Source: a bacterium
GTDB lineage: Bacteria > CAIWAD01
DNA length: 64,000 nt
NCBI GenBank assembly: GCA_030429345.1
Contig: JAUIFJ010000004.1
Location: forward strand, 62,001 to 126,000
Reading direction: 5' to 3'
Positions 43,841 to 53,957 of this stretch are shown piece by piece; the first letter of the stretch is position 1, and every line of letters begins with the position of its first letter. The translations under genes were made by a program, and so were the position numbers. Below the pieces are notes generated by a model. The model had not been told where the DNA came from, made no database searches, and saw nothing but the letters and a program-made list of their open reading frames with translations.

Positions 43841-45361
43841 TCAGGCCTGCTTGCTGCAGAGATAGAAGTGGCGCGTTGGCCCGATGTTTCCGGCTGCTTC
43901 GACACGGGCGAAGTGCTCGCCCAGTCGCGCCTCGAATTCGGCCTTCGTATAAGGGGAATGGCTGGCCCGACCAGGCATTCTGGTCCACTTGCCGGCCTTG
44001 TTGTCGTTTTCGTCGGGGAACTCGACCAGCAGCCAGTGCGTGCAGGTACTTGCCAGGTGTGCGACAATGTCACCCAGGCTGCCGAAGGTCTCCGTGCGCT
44101 GGTACAGGTGATGCACCAGGCCCAGGGCCAGGGTAAGCGAGACCCGTTCGTCTTCTTCGCTGAATCGACCCACCCGGAACTGGCAGTTCGAAAGGCCCAT
44201 GTGATCCGCGATGCGCGTACAGGTCTCGATGTACTTGCCGTTGTAATCCACGCCGATGCAGCGGGGCAGGTCGTAGCGAACTCCCGCCAGGAACACATAG
44301 GCCCCCAGGTTGCTCCCGATGTCGAGCATCGAGCGAAACTCCGGGGCTGAACGCAGCTTGCTCAGCACGGTGTCTACGATTTCCGCCTTCTGCCTGGTAT
44401 CCCAAAGGTTGCCCTTGCTCGCGAACGCGATCTCTTTTCCGTCAATGGAATAGGCCTGGTAGCCCTCTACGGTGACACCTTTCTCCCGCAGCTCGACCGA
44501 ATCAATGTCCGCCTCTTCCTGCAGGTCGGCCAGGCTGTCGTCCTGGGCCAGCGCGGCAGCCTGCTCAGCCAGTGTACGCCAGTCATCGGGCCGTCGAGGA
44601 TCCATCTGCAGGATGACAGGCGTCAATTGCTCCCAGGGGGTGCCGCGCAGCCTTCGCTGCGTCCAGTCGATTCCGCGTCTCACGCCGGTTGCACCATACT
44701 GGCTGGCCATGCGCAGGGTCCGGGCGTGCAGCTCCCCCAGGGCGAACTCGCAGATGTGCAGCAGCAACTGGAGGCGCACGAATTCCGCGTTGTAGGACAG
44801 GACGTTTGCGCGCCAGCAGGGAAGGGCCGGACGAGGCCCCGCGTGATGCAAGGGCAGGAAGGCATTGCCGCCGTAGTCGATCACCCTCAGTGCGCCGTCA
44901 CGTGTCATCAGGTAGTTGCTGTGGCCGCTGCCGAGATCCCAGTAGACCCAGCCTTCGGCGACGAGTTCCATCTGCATTCGGCAGACCTGGTCGACGACCC
45001 CCAGGAAATCGCGCGTATACCCGGCCGGCGGTTCGAGCTCTTCCCAGGGATAGCTGAATCCGTGCTCTTCCTTCCTCAGGGGAAAGAACCAGTCAAGCTT
45101 CTCGAAAACCGGGAAGAGCTCCAGCGTGCGCACGAGAAAGCTGCGGCCGTAGTCGGACAGGATCTTGTGCACTCGCAGGCTGTCATCGCTCTCGCGCACC
45201 AGCAGGCTGAGGCCGTCCTTGCCGCGCCCAAGCTCACGTATGTACTGAAGTCCGCTTTTTCGGCTTTCCAGATCCTGTATGACAGGGCCTGCGCCGAGGC
45301 GACCCTCCAGCGCCAGGCGCAGGGTTCCGGCGACTCCCATTCTCTTGATCGCTTGCAGCAT
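43841..45361 (-). CDS. Kinase-like domain fused to SAM-dependent methyltransferase
   Basis: 506 residues from ATG 45361 (GGGAAGGA upstream; GTG 45394 is possible). The N-terminal ~250 residues look like a protein-kinase-fold phosphotransferase: IRELGRGKDGLSLLVRES as nucleotide loop, VHKIL with a Lys, YWDLGSGHSNYLM as catalytic loop and LRVIDYGG in the DFG position. The C-terminal ~190 residues are a class I methyltransferase with MLDIGSNLGAYVFLAG, CIGVDYNGKYIE and LTLALGLVHHL. Such fusions can phosphorylate and methylate a glycan end and so control chain length, as the WbdD chain terminator does. That role is inference here. Confidence 0.78.
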   Translation of the reverse strand: MLQAIKRMGVAGTLRLALEGRLGAGPVIQDLESRKSGLQYIRELGRGKDGLSLLVRESDDSLRVHKILSDYGRSFLVRTLELFPVFEKLDWFFPLRKEEHGFSYPWEELEPPAGYTRDFLGVVDQVCRMQMELVAEGWVYWDLGSGHSNYLMTRDGALRVIDYGGNAFLPLHHAGPRPALPCWRANVLSYNAEFVRLQLLLHICEFALGELHARTLRMASQYGATGVRRGIDWTQRRLRGTPWEQLTPVILQMDPRRPDDWRTLAEQAAALAQDDSLADLQEEADIDSVELREKGVTVEGYQAYSIDGKEIAFASKGNLWDTRQKAEIVDTVLSKLRSAPEFRSMLDIGSNLGAYVFLAGVRYDLPRCIGVDYNGKYIETCTRIADHMGLSNCQFRVGRFSEEDERVSLTLALGLVHHLYQRTETFGSLGDIVAHLASTCTHWLLVEFPDENDNKAGKWTRMPGRASHSPYTKAEFEARLGEHFARVEAAGNIGPTRHFYLCSKQA

Positions 45362-45448
45362 ACACTGTCCTTCCCGGTTGTGCAGGGCATTCACGCTGCA
45401 GAACTTACATTATCGTGTTGCAAGAGTGTCAGCAGCGGGCGCCCGGAA

Positions 45449-46891
45449 ATGGAACAAGCAGCATCGGCCCAGAACAACAGCGCGATTCCGCTTTATGTGG
45501 ACCTGGACGGGACTCTCGTCCGCTCGGACACCTTTCTGGACACACTCTGCATCCTTCTGTTTCGCCGCCCCTGGCTCCTTTTCCAGGTGATCTACTGGCT
45601 GAGCCGCGGGCGGGCCCGCCTGAAGGAGGAAGTCGCCCGGCGTCTGGTGCCGGATCCAGCCGACTGGCCCTACGTGGACGCACTGCTTCAGCGGCTTCGC
45701 ATGGAGAAGGCATCCGGCCGCCGATTGATCCTGGCCACCGCCAGCGACCGCCGGCCAGCGGAAGCCGTGGCCCGGCACCTGGGGCTTTTCGAGGATATCC
45801 TTGCCAGCGACGGCCGCGAGAATCGGCGCGCTGAAGCGAAACTGGCCGCGATTCAAACTCATGCCCGCGGACCCTTCGGCTACGCCGGCAATTCGCGTGA
45901 CGACCTGGTGGTCTGGCGGCAGGCGGCGGAGATCGTTTGCGTCAATACGCCCGCCAGGATCCTGGACCGCTTGCAGAAGGAAGGCCTGGGCTGGAGCTTC
46001 AAGGTGGAAGACAGGCGACCGGCGGGTTCCTCCCTGGCGCTCGCGCTTCGACCGCACCAGTGGGCAAAGAACCTGCTGCTCCTGCTGCCCTTGCTGCTGT
46101 CACACAAGCTGCTGGATGCCCAGGCCCTCTCGGCCGCCTTTCTCGCTTTCTGCGCCTTCTGCGCGACGGCCTCTGCGGTCTACCTCTTCAATGACCTGAG
46201 CGACCTGGTGGCGGATCGAAGGCATCCGCGCAAGCGGGAGCGCAGCCTGGCCCGGGGTGACCTGCCGCCCTCCAGGGCGCTGGCCGTCGCCATCCTTCTG
46301 CTTGCGTTTGCGCTGGTGCTGGCTCTTTGTCTGCCTATTCCTTTCCGGATCGCCCTTGGAATCTACCTGCTGGCGACGACAGCCTACTCGGCCTGGCTCA
46401 AACGGCTGCTGTTGACGGATGTGGTGCTGCTTGCGCTGCTCTACCTGCTTCGCATCGTCAGCGGCAGCCTGGCCATCCAGGTGGAGACGACCCCCTGGCT
46501 GCTGGCCTTCAGCCTGTTCTTTTTCCTGAACCTGGCCTTGGTGAAACGCTATGCCGAGTTGCTGATCCGCGAGGGTGAGGAAAAACAGGTGCCTGGACGC
46601 GGCTACCGATTGGAGGATCGCCCCCTGATCGCGGTCTTTGGAGCCTCGAGCGGCTACTTGAGTGTGCTTGTCTTTGCCCTTTACATCCAGTTTCCCTCGA
46701 CGGCCGAGCTCTACACTCATCCGCAATGGCTGTGGCTGCTGGCGCCGGTATTCATCTGGTGGATCAGCCGGATCTGGCTGCTGGCAGGTCGAGGCTGCAT
46801 GACCGACGATCCCCTCGTCTTCGCGCTCAAGGATCCTGGCAGCTGGATCTGCCTGATGCTCGTGGGCCTGATGATTCTGCCCGCCCTCTAA
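45449..46891 (+). CDS. HAD phosphatase fused to UbiA-family prenyltransferase (DPPR synthase-like)
   Basis: 480 residues. The HAD domain (1-190) has YVDLDGTLVRSD (Asp18, Asp20), ATASDRR and YAGNSRDDLVVW. The UbiA domain (about 200-480) has about nine membrane segments and the prenyl-diphosphate/metal motif NDLSDLVADRRHP (Asn248, Asp249, Asp252, Asp256), then KRLLLTDVVLLALLYLLRI. With dprE1 and dprE2 directly downstream it should transfer phosphoribose from PRPP to polyprenyl phosphate. The fused HAD domain probably removes the 5-phosphate, a step done by a separate protein in mycobacteria. The TAATG junction couples it to the next gene. Confidence 0.85.
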   Translation: MEQAASAQNNSAIPLYVDLDGTLVRSDTFLDTLCILLFRRPWLLFQVIYWLSRGRARLKEEVARRLVPDPADWPYVDALLQRLRMEKASGRRLILATASDRRPAEAVARHLGLFEDILASDGRENRRAEAKLAAIQTHARGPFGYAGNSRDDLVVWRQAAEIVCVNTPARILDRLQKEGLGWSFKVEDRRPAGSSLALALRPHQWAKNLLLLLPLLLSHKLLDAQALSAAFLAFCAFCATASAVYLFNDLSDLVADRRHPRKRERSLARGDLPPSRALAVAILLLAFALVLALCLPIPFRIALGIYLLATTAYSAWLKRLLLTDVVLLALLYLLRIVSGSLAIQVETTPWLLAFSLFFFLNLALVKRYAELLIREGEEKQVPGRGYRLEDRPLIAVFGASSGYLSVLVFALYIQFPSTAELYTHPQWLWLLAPVFIWWISRIWLLAGRGCMTDDPLVFALKDPGSWICLMLVGLMILPAL

Positions 46892-48180
46892 TGAAGGAGC
46901 AGCTTCTCAGTTGGGGTCGCTGGCCGCGCCGTCCTCAAGAAGGACTGCCTTTGCACTGGTTGCCCCGGCGCCTGCCCGAAGGTCCGCTGGGCCAGTGGCT
47001 TCCCCGTGGCCTGGGCCGAAGCTACGGGGATTGCTGTCTTCACTCGGATGGGCGCTTGCTGCTCACCGCTTCCATGGATCACATCCTCTCTTTCGAACGG
47101 CAGACCGGAGTTCTGCGCGCCGAGGCAGGCTTGAGCCTGGACGCCCTGCTGCAGGTGTGCCTGCCTTCGGGGTGGTTTCCGGCCGTGACACCAGGGACGC
47201 GCTTCGTCACTCTTGGGGGGGCCGTCGCGAATGACGTACACGGAAAGAATCATCACCGCGCCGGCAGTTTCGGCCACCATGTTCGGCGCATCGGCCTGTT
47301 GCGACGCGAAGGACTGCTGGTGCTGGGCCCGGAGGATGCCCTCTTCCGGGCTACCATCGGGGGGCTGGGTCTGACCGGGCTCATTCTCTGGGTCGAGCTC
47401 CAATTGCAGGCTGTCAAGGGGCCTTGGTTCGACGCTGAAGCCATCCGCTTCGGCAGCCTCGACGAGTTTCTCGATCGTGAAGAGGAGATCAACCGCCACT
47501 ACGCGTATACGGCTGCCTGGGTTGATGGCTTCTCGGCAGAGGGGCGCGGGGTCTGTTTCTGCGGCAATCACTCGCAGGACAGGGATGCAGCGGCCTTGCC
47601 GCGACCCCGCATGGGCGTTCCCGCGGAAGCGCCGGACTGGCTGCTCAATCCGCTTGGACAGCGCCTCTTCAATGAGTTGTACTACAGAAAGCCCGCCGGC
47701 CGCTCCCGTGTCCACGCCTTTTCCTTCCTGTATCCGCTGGATGCCCTGAACGGCTGGAACCGGCTCTACGGCCGCCGCGGCTTCCAGCAGTGGCAATGCG
47801 TGGTGCCGCGAGCCGCCGGTCGCGGAGTGCTGAAGGAGGTTCTGAAGCGCACGCGCAGCGCCGGCGAGGCGAGCTACCTGGCCCTGCTGAAGAGTTTCGG
47901 GGAAAGGTCTTCCCCCGGCATGCTCGGATTCTGCCGTCCCGGCTGGACCCTTGCGCTGGATTTCCCCATGCGGGGTCCATCCACGAGTCGCATGTTGCGG
48001 GAACTGAGCGGTATTGTGATGCAGGCGGGAGGCGCTCTGTACCCGGCAAAGGATGCGCAGATGTCCGACAGCGATTTCCGTGCGGGAACGCCGGGACTTC
48101 AGGAATTCCTTCCTCATCGTGAGACCGCTTTCCAGTCCGACTTCTGGCAACGAGTAGCAGGAGATGAGCGTCGTGAGTGA
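46891..48180 (+). CDS. dprE1: DprE1-like decaprenylphosphoryl-ribose 2-epimerase, FAD subunit
   Basis: 429 residues. The FAD-binding PCMH domain contains PRGLGRSYGDCC and VTPGTRFVTLGGAVANDVHG, followed by KNHHRAGSFGHHVRRIGLL. This is the mycobacterial DprE1 signature with the flavin-linked His at about 117. The catalytic Lys is kept in LYPAKDAQ. The position of the inhibitor-reactive Cys387 of Mycobacterium tuberculosis is Ala here (GWTLALDFP). The enzyme oxidises polyprenylphosphoryl ribose to the 2-keto form, which DprE2 then reduces to the arabinose form. The start overlaps the UbiA stop by one base. Confidence 0.92.
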   Translation: MKEQLLSWGRWPRRPQEGLPLHWLPRRLPEGPLGQWLPRGLGRSYGDCCLHSDGRLLLTASMDHILSFERQTGVLRAEAGLSLDALLQVCLPSGWFPAVTPGTRFVTLGGAVANDVHGKNHHRAGSFGHHVRRIGLLRREGLLVLGPEDALFRATIGGLGLTGLILWVELQLQAVKGPWFDAEAIRFGSLDEFLDREEEINRHYAYTAAWVDGFSAEGRGVCFCGNHSQDRDAAALPRPRMGVPAEAPDWLLNPLGQRLFNELYYRKPAGRSRVHAFSFLYPLDALNGWNRLYGRRGFQQWQCVVPRAAGRGVLKEVLKRTRSAGEASYLALLKSFGERSSPGMLGFCRPGWTLALDFPMRGPSTSRMLRELSGIVMQAGGALYPAKDAQMSDSDFRAGTPGLQEFLPHRETAFQSDFWQRVAGDERRE

Positions 48181-48946
48181 CCAGAGGGAACATGTCGTCT
48201 TCGGGGGAACCTCCGGCATTGCCATGGCCTGGTGCCGCCTGGAGGCGGAAAAGGGGGCGGCCTTCCGGCTGGTGGGCCGCTCCGGGGAGCGGCTCGAAGC
48301 GGCAGCGGCAGACCTGTTGGCGCGCGGCGCTTCCTCCTGCCACACGCACCAGGCGGACCTGGCCTGTACGGAGGAGATCGATGCCGTCCTCGAGACCTTG
48401 CCCCACACCCGGCCGTCGGTCGTGCTGCTTGCCCACGGGCTGCTGGGCGACCAGGCGGAAATAGAGCAGCGGCCCGCACTCGCCCTGGAACTGCTGCGCC
48501 TGAACCTGGACTGCAGCATCTACCTGCTCCTTCGTATTACTCCCTGGCTGGAAGAGAAGGGATGCCGTCGTCTCGTCGTCCTGGGTTCTGTGGCAGGAGA
48601 CAGGGGGCGCGCAGAGAACAGCGTATACGGGGCTTCCAAGGCGGGGCTGGAGGCTTTCTGCAGCGGCTTGGCCGCACGGCTTGAGGCTGGGGGAGTGAAA
48701 CTTCTCTTCGTAAAGGCCGGGCCTGTCAGAACCGCCATGACGGCGCACCTGGACCTGGGGCCTGCAGCCATCGAAAGCAAAGGATTCGCCCGGCGCCTGC
48801 AGCGGGCCTTGCGATCACAACGGGTCTTCGTCTACATTCCGCGCCGCTGGGGGCTGATCTTCCTTGTCCTGCGACATCTGCCGTTTCGGGTCTTTCTGCG
48901 ATTGTTCCCGGCGCGGCAGGCACGGACATCGGCTTCAGACGGGTAG
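48164..48946 (+). CDS. dprE2: DprE2-like decaprenylphosphoryl-keto-ribose reductase (SDR)
   Basis: 260 residues. VVFGGTSGIAMAWCRL is the NAD(P) loop, LLAHGLLGDQAEI is typical of DprE2, YGASKAGLEAF carries the catalytic Tyr and Lys, and PVRTAMTAHL plus VLRHLPFRVFLRLFPA closely follow the mycobacterial protein. It reduces the keto intermediate with NAD(P)H to give polyprenylphosphoryl-D-arabinose. It overlaps dprE1 by 17 bases. GTG 48173 is an alternative start with better spacing from AGGAG. Confidence 0.9.
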   Translation: MSVVSDQREHVVFGGTSGIAMAWCRLEAEKGAAFRLVGRSGERLEAAAADLLARGASSCHTHQADLACTEEIDAVLETLPHTRPSVVLLAHGLLGDQAEIEQRPALALELLRLNLDCSIYLLLRITPWLEEKGCRRLVVLGSVAGDRGRAENSVYGASKAGLEAFCSGLAARLEAGGVKLLFVKAGPVRTAMTAHLDLGPAAIESKGFARRLQRALRSQRVFVYIPRRWGLIFLVLRHLPFRVFLRLFPARQARTSASDG

Positions 48947-49777
48947 CTCATACCCTGCCTGGCGCAGACGCTCCGCGAATTCCGGGTGCAGGAAGATCCA
49001 GTCCTCGCCATGCATCTTGTGATCCACGAAGCGCTTGACCCCGTGCAGGTACTGCCAGGGACCCAGATGTCCTGCGCCCTTGACGATACCTGCCGTCGAA
49101 TCCAGGTCACGAACCTCGATCAGCAGGGCGGGAACTTCCGCGAGCAGGCTGCCGAAGCCGCGCAGCACACTGTCTTCGTGTCCTTCCACGTCGATCTTGA
49201 CCAGTCCCGGGCGGACACCTTCCCGCGAAGCCCAGTCGTCCCCTCGCAGGATCTCGACATCCAGGAAGGGGCCGGTCTCGTCCGGCGATACCTGTACATG
49301 GTTGATGGAACTGCCCGGGTCGTCGCTGAAGCTGACGGATCCGCTCTCATCCCCCAGGGCCGCCTGCAGGGCGTGCACTTGCGCCTCGACCCCGTTGAGG
49401 CGGCGATTTTCCAGGAAGGCGCCGTAGGTGAAGGGGTGAGGCTCGAATGAGTATACGGGAAGATGCTGGCCGGCGATCATCGAATACAGGCCGATGTTGG
49501 CGCCTACATCGACCAGGTTGGGGACCATGCCGCTGGAACACAGTTCGCGCACAAGACGCATGTTGTTCGGATCCCAGAACCCGCCGCTGAAGAACAACCC
49601 GCCAGCACCGTTTTTTGTCTCACGATGGATCATGAGCCGGATTCCATCGCGCTCCAGTACCAGGGGAAAGGGACCAATCGTCTTGCGGACCTGCCAGTAG
49701 CTGTGCTTGAGCACGGCTGCCGGGGTGCTGACAAATGGATTGGCACGAAATGCCTTCAGTGTGCGGAAGAAATGCAC
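48935..49777 (-). CDS. FkbM-family methyltransferase
   Basis: 280 residues from GTG 49777. LVDVGANIGLYSMIAG is the SAM loop, VYSFEPHPFTYGAFLENRRLNG the second motif and LVKIDVEGHEDSVLRGFGSLL the FkbM hallmark. It is predicted to O-methylate a sugar or acyl group of the surface glycan. It is the last gene of the second minus-strand operon and its end overlaps the dprE2 end by 12 bases. Confidence 0.88.
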   Translation of the reverse strand: MHFFRTLKAFRANPFVSTPAAVLKHSYWQVRKTIGPFPLVLERDGIRLMIHRETKNGAGGLFFSGGFWDPNNMRLVRELCSSGMVPNLVDVGANIGLYSMIAGQHLPVYSFEPHPFTYGAFLENRRLNGVEAQVHALQAALGDESGSVSFSDDPGSSINHVQVSPDETGPFLDVEILRGDDWASREGVRPGLVKIDVEGHEDSVLRGFGSLLAEVPALLIEVRDLDSTAGIVKGAGHLGPWQYLHGVKRFVDHKMHGEDWIFLHPEFAERLRQAGYELPV

Positions 49778-49785
49778 TTGCCCCC

Positions 49786-51052
49786 CTAAGCCTGTTCCTG
49801 CCGGCGCTCGAGCAGTGCTTCCAGTTCCACCAGGAACTGTTCACCCGGCCTCTGCCGGAGCAGTTCCGTCACGTACTCCATGCCTTTGGCGATCATCTCG
49901 CGTCGCTTTGCGCCGTCCGCGACGAGGGACTGGATCGCCCTCGCGAGGTCGTCGGCATTCGCCGGTTCCGCGTAGCCCAGGTAGCCGCGGTCTCCCAGGC
50001 GGCCGTGGATGTTGTGGATCCGCGAAGCCACGACAGGCAGGGATTGGCTCATCGCCTCGAAGATCACGCGCGGAAAGCCCTCGCTCAGGGATGGCAGGAT
50101 GAACAGATCCGCCTCGCGGTAGCAGCGATGCAGGTCCGGGCCGTTGGCCACGTAGCCGCGGAAGGCCACCCTTTCATCCAGTTCCAGTTCGCGTGTCAGG
50201 GCCCGCATTTCCTGCCCGTAGTCGGGAATGGCCTCCCCGACCAAATCGAGGCGCAGTTCCATGCCCTTGTCACACAGTTGCCTCAGCGCGCGGAGCAGGA
50301 AGTGGATGCCCTTGCGCGGCATGATTCCGGCCACGCACAGCAGCCGGATCACCGGGCCCTGGCAGGTATCCTCGCGACGGTGGAAATCGCCCTCGCTGAA
50401 GGTGATCAGGGGCTTCGTCTCGACGGTGCGACCCGGCAGGTCCGAATACTTCTCGACCAGGCTGACCCCGTTGAGGATTCTCAGGTCGGCTGCCTGCATG
50501 GCCTTTCGCTCGGCCAGCGCGCAGAGGCGGCGGAAGAGAGGGAAGGCGACACGGGCCAGCGGACCCTGGTACTTGTAGGTGCTTTCCAGGTCGGCGAACC
50601 AGTCGTTGCCCGAATAGAGCACAACGGGCAGTCCCTTTCGCCGGGCCAGCAGGGCAGCGAGAGCGGCACGCCAGGTAGACATCATCACGAAGACCGCTTC
50701 TGCGTCCCGCAGGTTGCGTCTCACGGTGCCCAACTGGCGCAGGTTCATGTGCAGGCCCTGCAGCAGGCTCGGTGCTTGAGCCTTGTGTTCCGCCAGATCC
50801 CGGAGTTCGATGTTCTTCGAGCGGAAGCAATACGAGTACCGCCGATAGCGCTCTGCCGTAGCGTCGCGGCCTATGCGCTGCACAGGCGCCAGCAACAACA
50901 TGCGCCCCAGGCCGGCCGCGATGCTGTCCAGGTAGTTGCCGTCCAGGTTCTGGAAACGGACTTCCCCGTGTTCTTCGACGGCTTGCGCACGGGCGATCAC
51001 GAGCAAGCGCAGGGAAGCGCAACGGCCGGCCCTTGCGGTCTTTGGCTGGATC

Positions 51053-51069
<17 letters not shown>
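49786..51069 (-). CDS. Glycosyltransferase family 4 protein, paralogue A
   Basis: 427 residues. The N-terminal [16 protein letters not shown] is followed by [34 protein letters not shown] and [16 protein letters not shown]. The donor site is [27 protein letters not shown] with the E-x7-E motif. Nearly every block recurs in the gene at 55936-57174, so the two are paralogues in one operon. It overlaps gmd by 17 bases. It probably adds a sugar from the nonulosonate or uronate pool to the repeat unit. Confidence 0.9.
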
Positions 51070-52080
<1,011 letters not shown>

Positions 52081-52084
<4 letters not shown>

Positions 52085-52845
52085 TCTTCGTCCCGAGGCT
52101 GTGATGCATTCTCAGCTTCGCCGGCCCCGGCGAGCAGGAACTCGGCCAGGCGCCAGTCTTCCGGCGTGTCCAGATCCAGGGCTGCATGGCCGGGGATCTC
52201 GAGCATCCGCATGTCCTCTCCGTAGAGCGGACCTTCCCCCATGATAACATCACCAAGAAGAACATCGACGACGCCGTTGAGCCGGAAGACCGGCGGAAGC
52301 AGCTGGCTCTGGTAGTAGGTCTCCGGCCCCTCCGGCAGCAGGTTCCGGCAGCGGCCCTGCCCGTCCTGCCGGTACATCCAGTTGGGGTGATGCACTCCCT
52401 CTACGCGGGTCATGCTTCGCAGCGAGTCCGCGCCGGTTTCCGCGAGCCTGCGCAAGGCCTGTTCAATCATCTGCGCTGTGCGGAAAGGGCTGGTCGGACG
52501 CAGGAGAACCAGGGCCCAGGGTTTCCAGTCCTGCTCGACCTCGAGCCACTGCAGGGCGTGCCGCAGCACCTCGCGGTCGCCGCTGTGATCGGCGGCCAGT
52601 TCCGCCGGTCGCAGGAAGGGCGCCTCGAGCCCCACGCCAATGCCCAGTTGACGGATCTCCTCGCTGTCCGTGCTCAGCAGGACGCGGTCCAGCATGCCGC
52701 AGGCCAGGGCCGGGGCGGCGGTGTGCGCCAGCAGGGGGCGACCGGCCAGCTCCTTCAGGTTCTTCCCCGGAATCCGCTTGCTGCCTCCGCGCGCCGGCAC
52801 CAGACCGAGCACGGGACCGGGCAGGGGCTGTGCTTCCCCTGTCAT
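52081..52845 (-). CDS. NeuA-like acylneuraminate cytidylyltransferase
   Basis: 254 residues. [27 protein letters not shown] is the CTP-binding motif of CMP-sialate synthetases, and LLSTDSEEI and [14 protein letters not shown] follow. It should activate the nonulosonic acid made by the NeuB-like enzyme as the CMP-sugar. It sits within a module of overlapping genes (NeuB, isomerase, aminotransferase, this gene). The precise sugar (legionaminic, pseudaminic or other) is not clear from sequence. Confidence 0.9.
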
Positions 52846-53957
52846 CTGCGGCTTTCCTGCAGGAGGGCGGACACGATGCGGTCGAGATCCGCTTCGCCGA
52901 GCTGTGCATGCAGCGGCAGGTTGAGGATTTCCCTGCAGCGCCGTTCGCTGACCGGGCAGGGCAGGTGCCGGCTGGGCCAGTCGCCCGATGTATACACGGG
53001 CTGTTCGTAGAGCGGGCGCGGGTAGGCGACACGGGTCTCGATGCCGTGCACTTCCCGCAGGCGCAGCGCGACGGCATCCCGCTCCCGGACGGATACGGTG
53101 AGCAGGAAATTGCCGTGCCGGTTGCCCGCGCTGCCCGCGGCCAGCTGGAGTATGCCCGCTTCTCGCAGGCGACGGGAATAGCTCTCTGCTACACGCGCCC
53201 GGGCCGCGTGGATTACATCCAGCTGCCGGACCTGCATGCGCCCGATGGCGGCCTGCAGGTCGTTCATGCGCGCGTTGGTCCCCATGTGGTGATGCACGTA
53301 CTTCTGCCCGGGAAGCTCGCCCTGGTTGCGCAGGCTGCGCAGCAGGTGCGCTATCTCCGGATCCTTTGCGAAGAGCATGCCGCCTTCGACGGTCGTCATC
53401 ACCTTCGCCATGTGGAAGCTGGTAGTGGACAGGGGAGCCTGCGAAAGGGTGCTCTTGCCGTCGCAGGCCGCGCCCAGGCTTTGTGCTCCATCCAGCAGCA
53501 GGAACAGTCCGTGTGCCTCTGCAAAGTCCATTAGCGGCCCGATGGGGCAGGGGTTTCCGCCATAGTCGATCCAGAGCAGGCCCCGTGTGCGCCGGCCGCA
53601 TGCCGCTTCCAGGCCCGCCGGATCCAGGTTCAGGCTCTCCGCGTCTACATCTGCGAAGACCGGCACGCCTCCGCGGCGGCTGATCGCCGCGGCAGAGGCG
53701 AAATAGCTAAGGGCCGGCAGGATCACTTCGTCTCCCGGCTGCAGTCCCAGGGCCTGCAGGGCCAGTTCCAGGGCGATGCTGCCGTTGCTGACGGCCACGG
53801 CTTCCGGAGATCCCACTCTTTCGGACAGGCTCTGCTCGAAGAGCCGGACATTGTCCCCCATGGTCAGCCAGCCGCTGTCGTATACCTCGATCAGCGCCTG
53901 GCGTTCCTGCTCGCGCAGGCTGGGCAGGGCCCAGGGAATGCGGATCTCAGTGCTCAT
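52842..53957 (-). CDS. DegT/DnrJ/EryC1-family sugar aminotransferase (nonulosonate module)
   Basis: 371 residues. VSNGSIALELALQALGLQPGDEVILPALSYFASAAA begins the PLP fold, LFLLLDGAQSLGA holds the Asp that binds the pyridine N, and Lys185 in SFHMAKVMTTVEGG should form the Schiff base. It is probably the aminotransferase of the legionaminic/pseudaminic-type pathway (LegC- or PseC-like). A perosamine-type role using the Gmd product is also possible. It overlaps both neighbours. Confidence 0.88.
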   Translation of the reverse strand: MSTEIRIPWALPSLREQERQALIEVYDSGWLTMGDNVRLFEQSLSERVGSPEAVAVSNGSIALELALQALGLQPGDEVILPALSYFASAAAISRRGGVPVFADVDAESLNLDPAGLEAACGRRTRGLLWIDYGGNPCPIGPLMDFAEAHGLFLLLDGAQSLGAACDGKSTLSQAPLSTTSFHMAKVMTTVEGGMLFAKDPEIAHLLRSLRNQGELPGQKYVHHHMGTNARMNDLQAAIGRMQVRQLDVIHAARARVAESYSRRLREAGILQLAAGSAGNRHGNFLLTVSVRERDAVALRLREVHGIETRVAYPRPLYEQPVYTSGDWPSRHLPCPVSERRCREILNLPLHAQLGEADLDRIVSALLQESRR

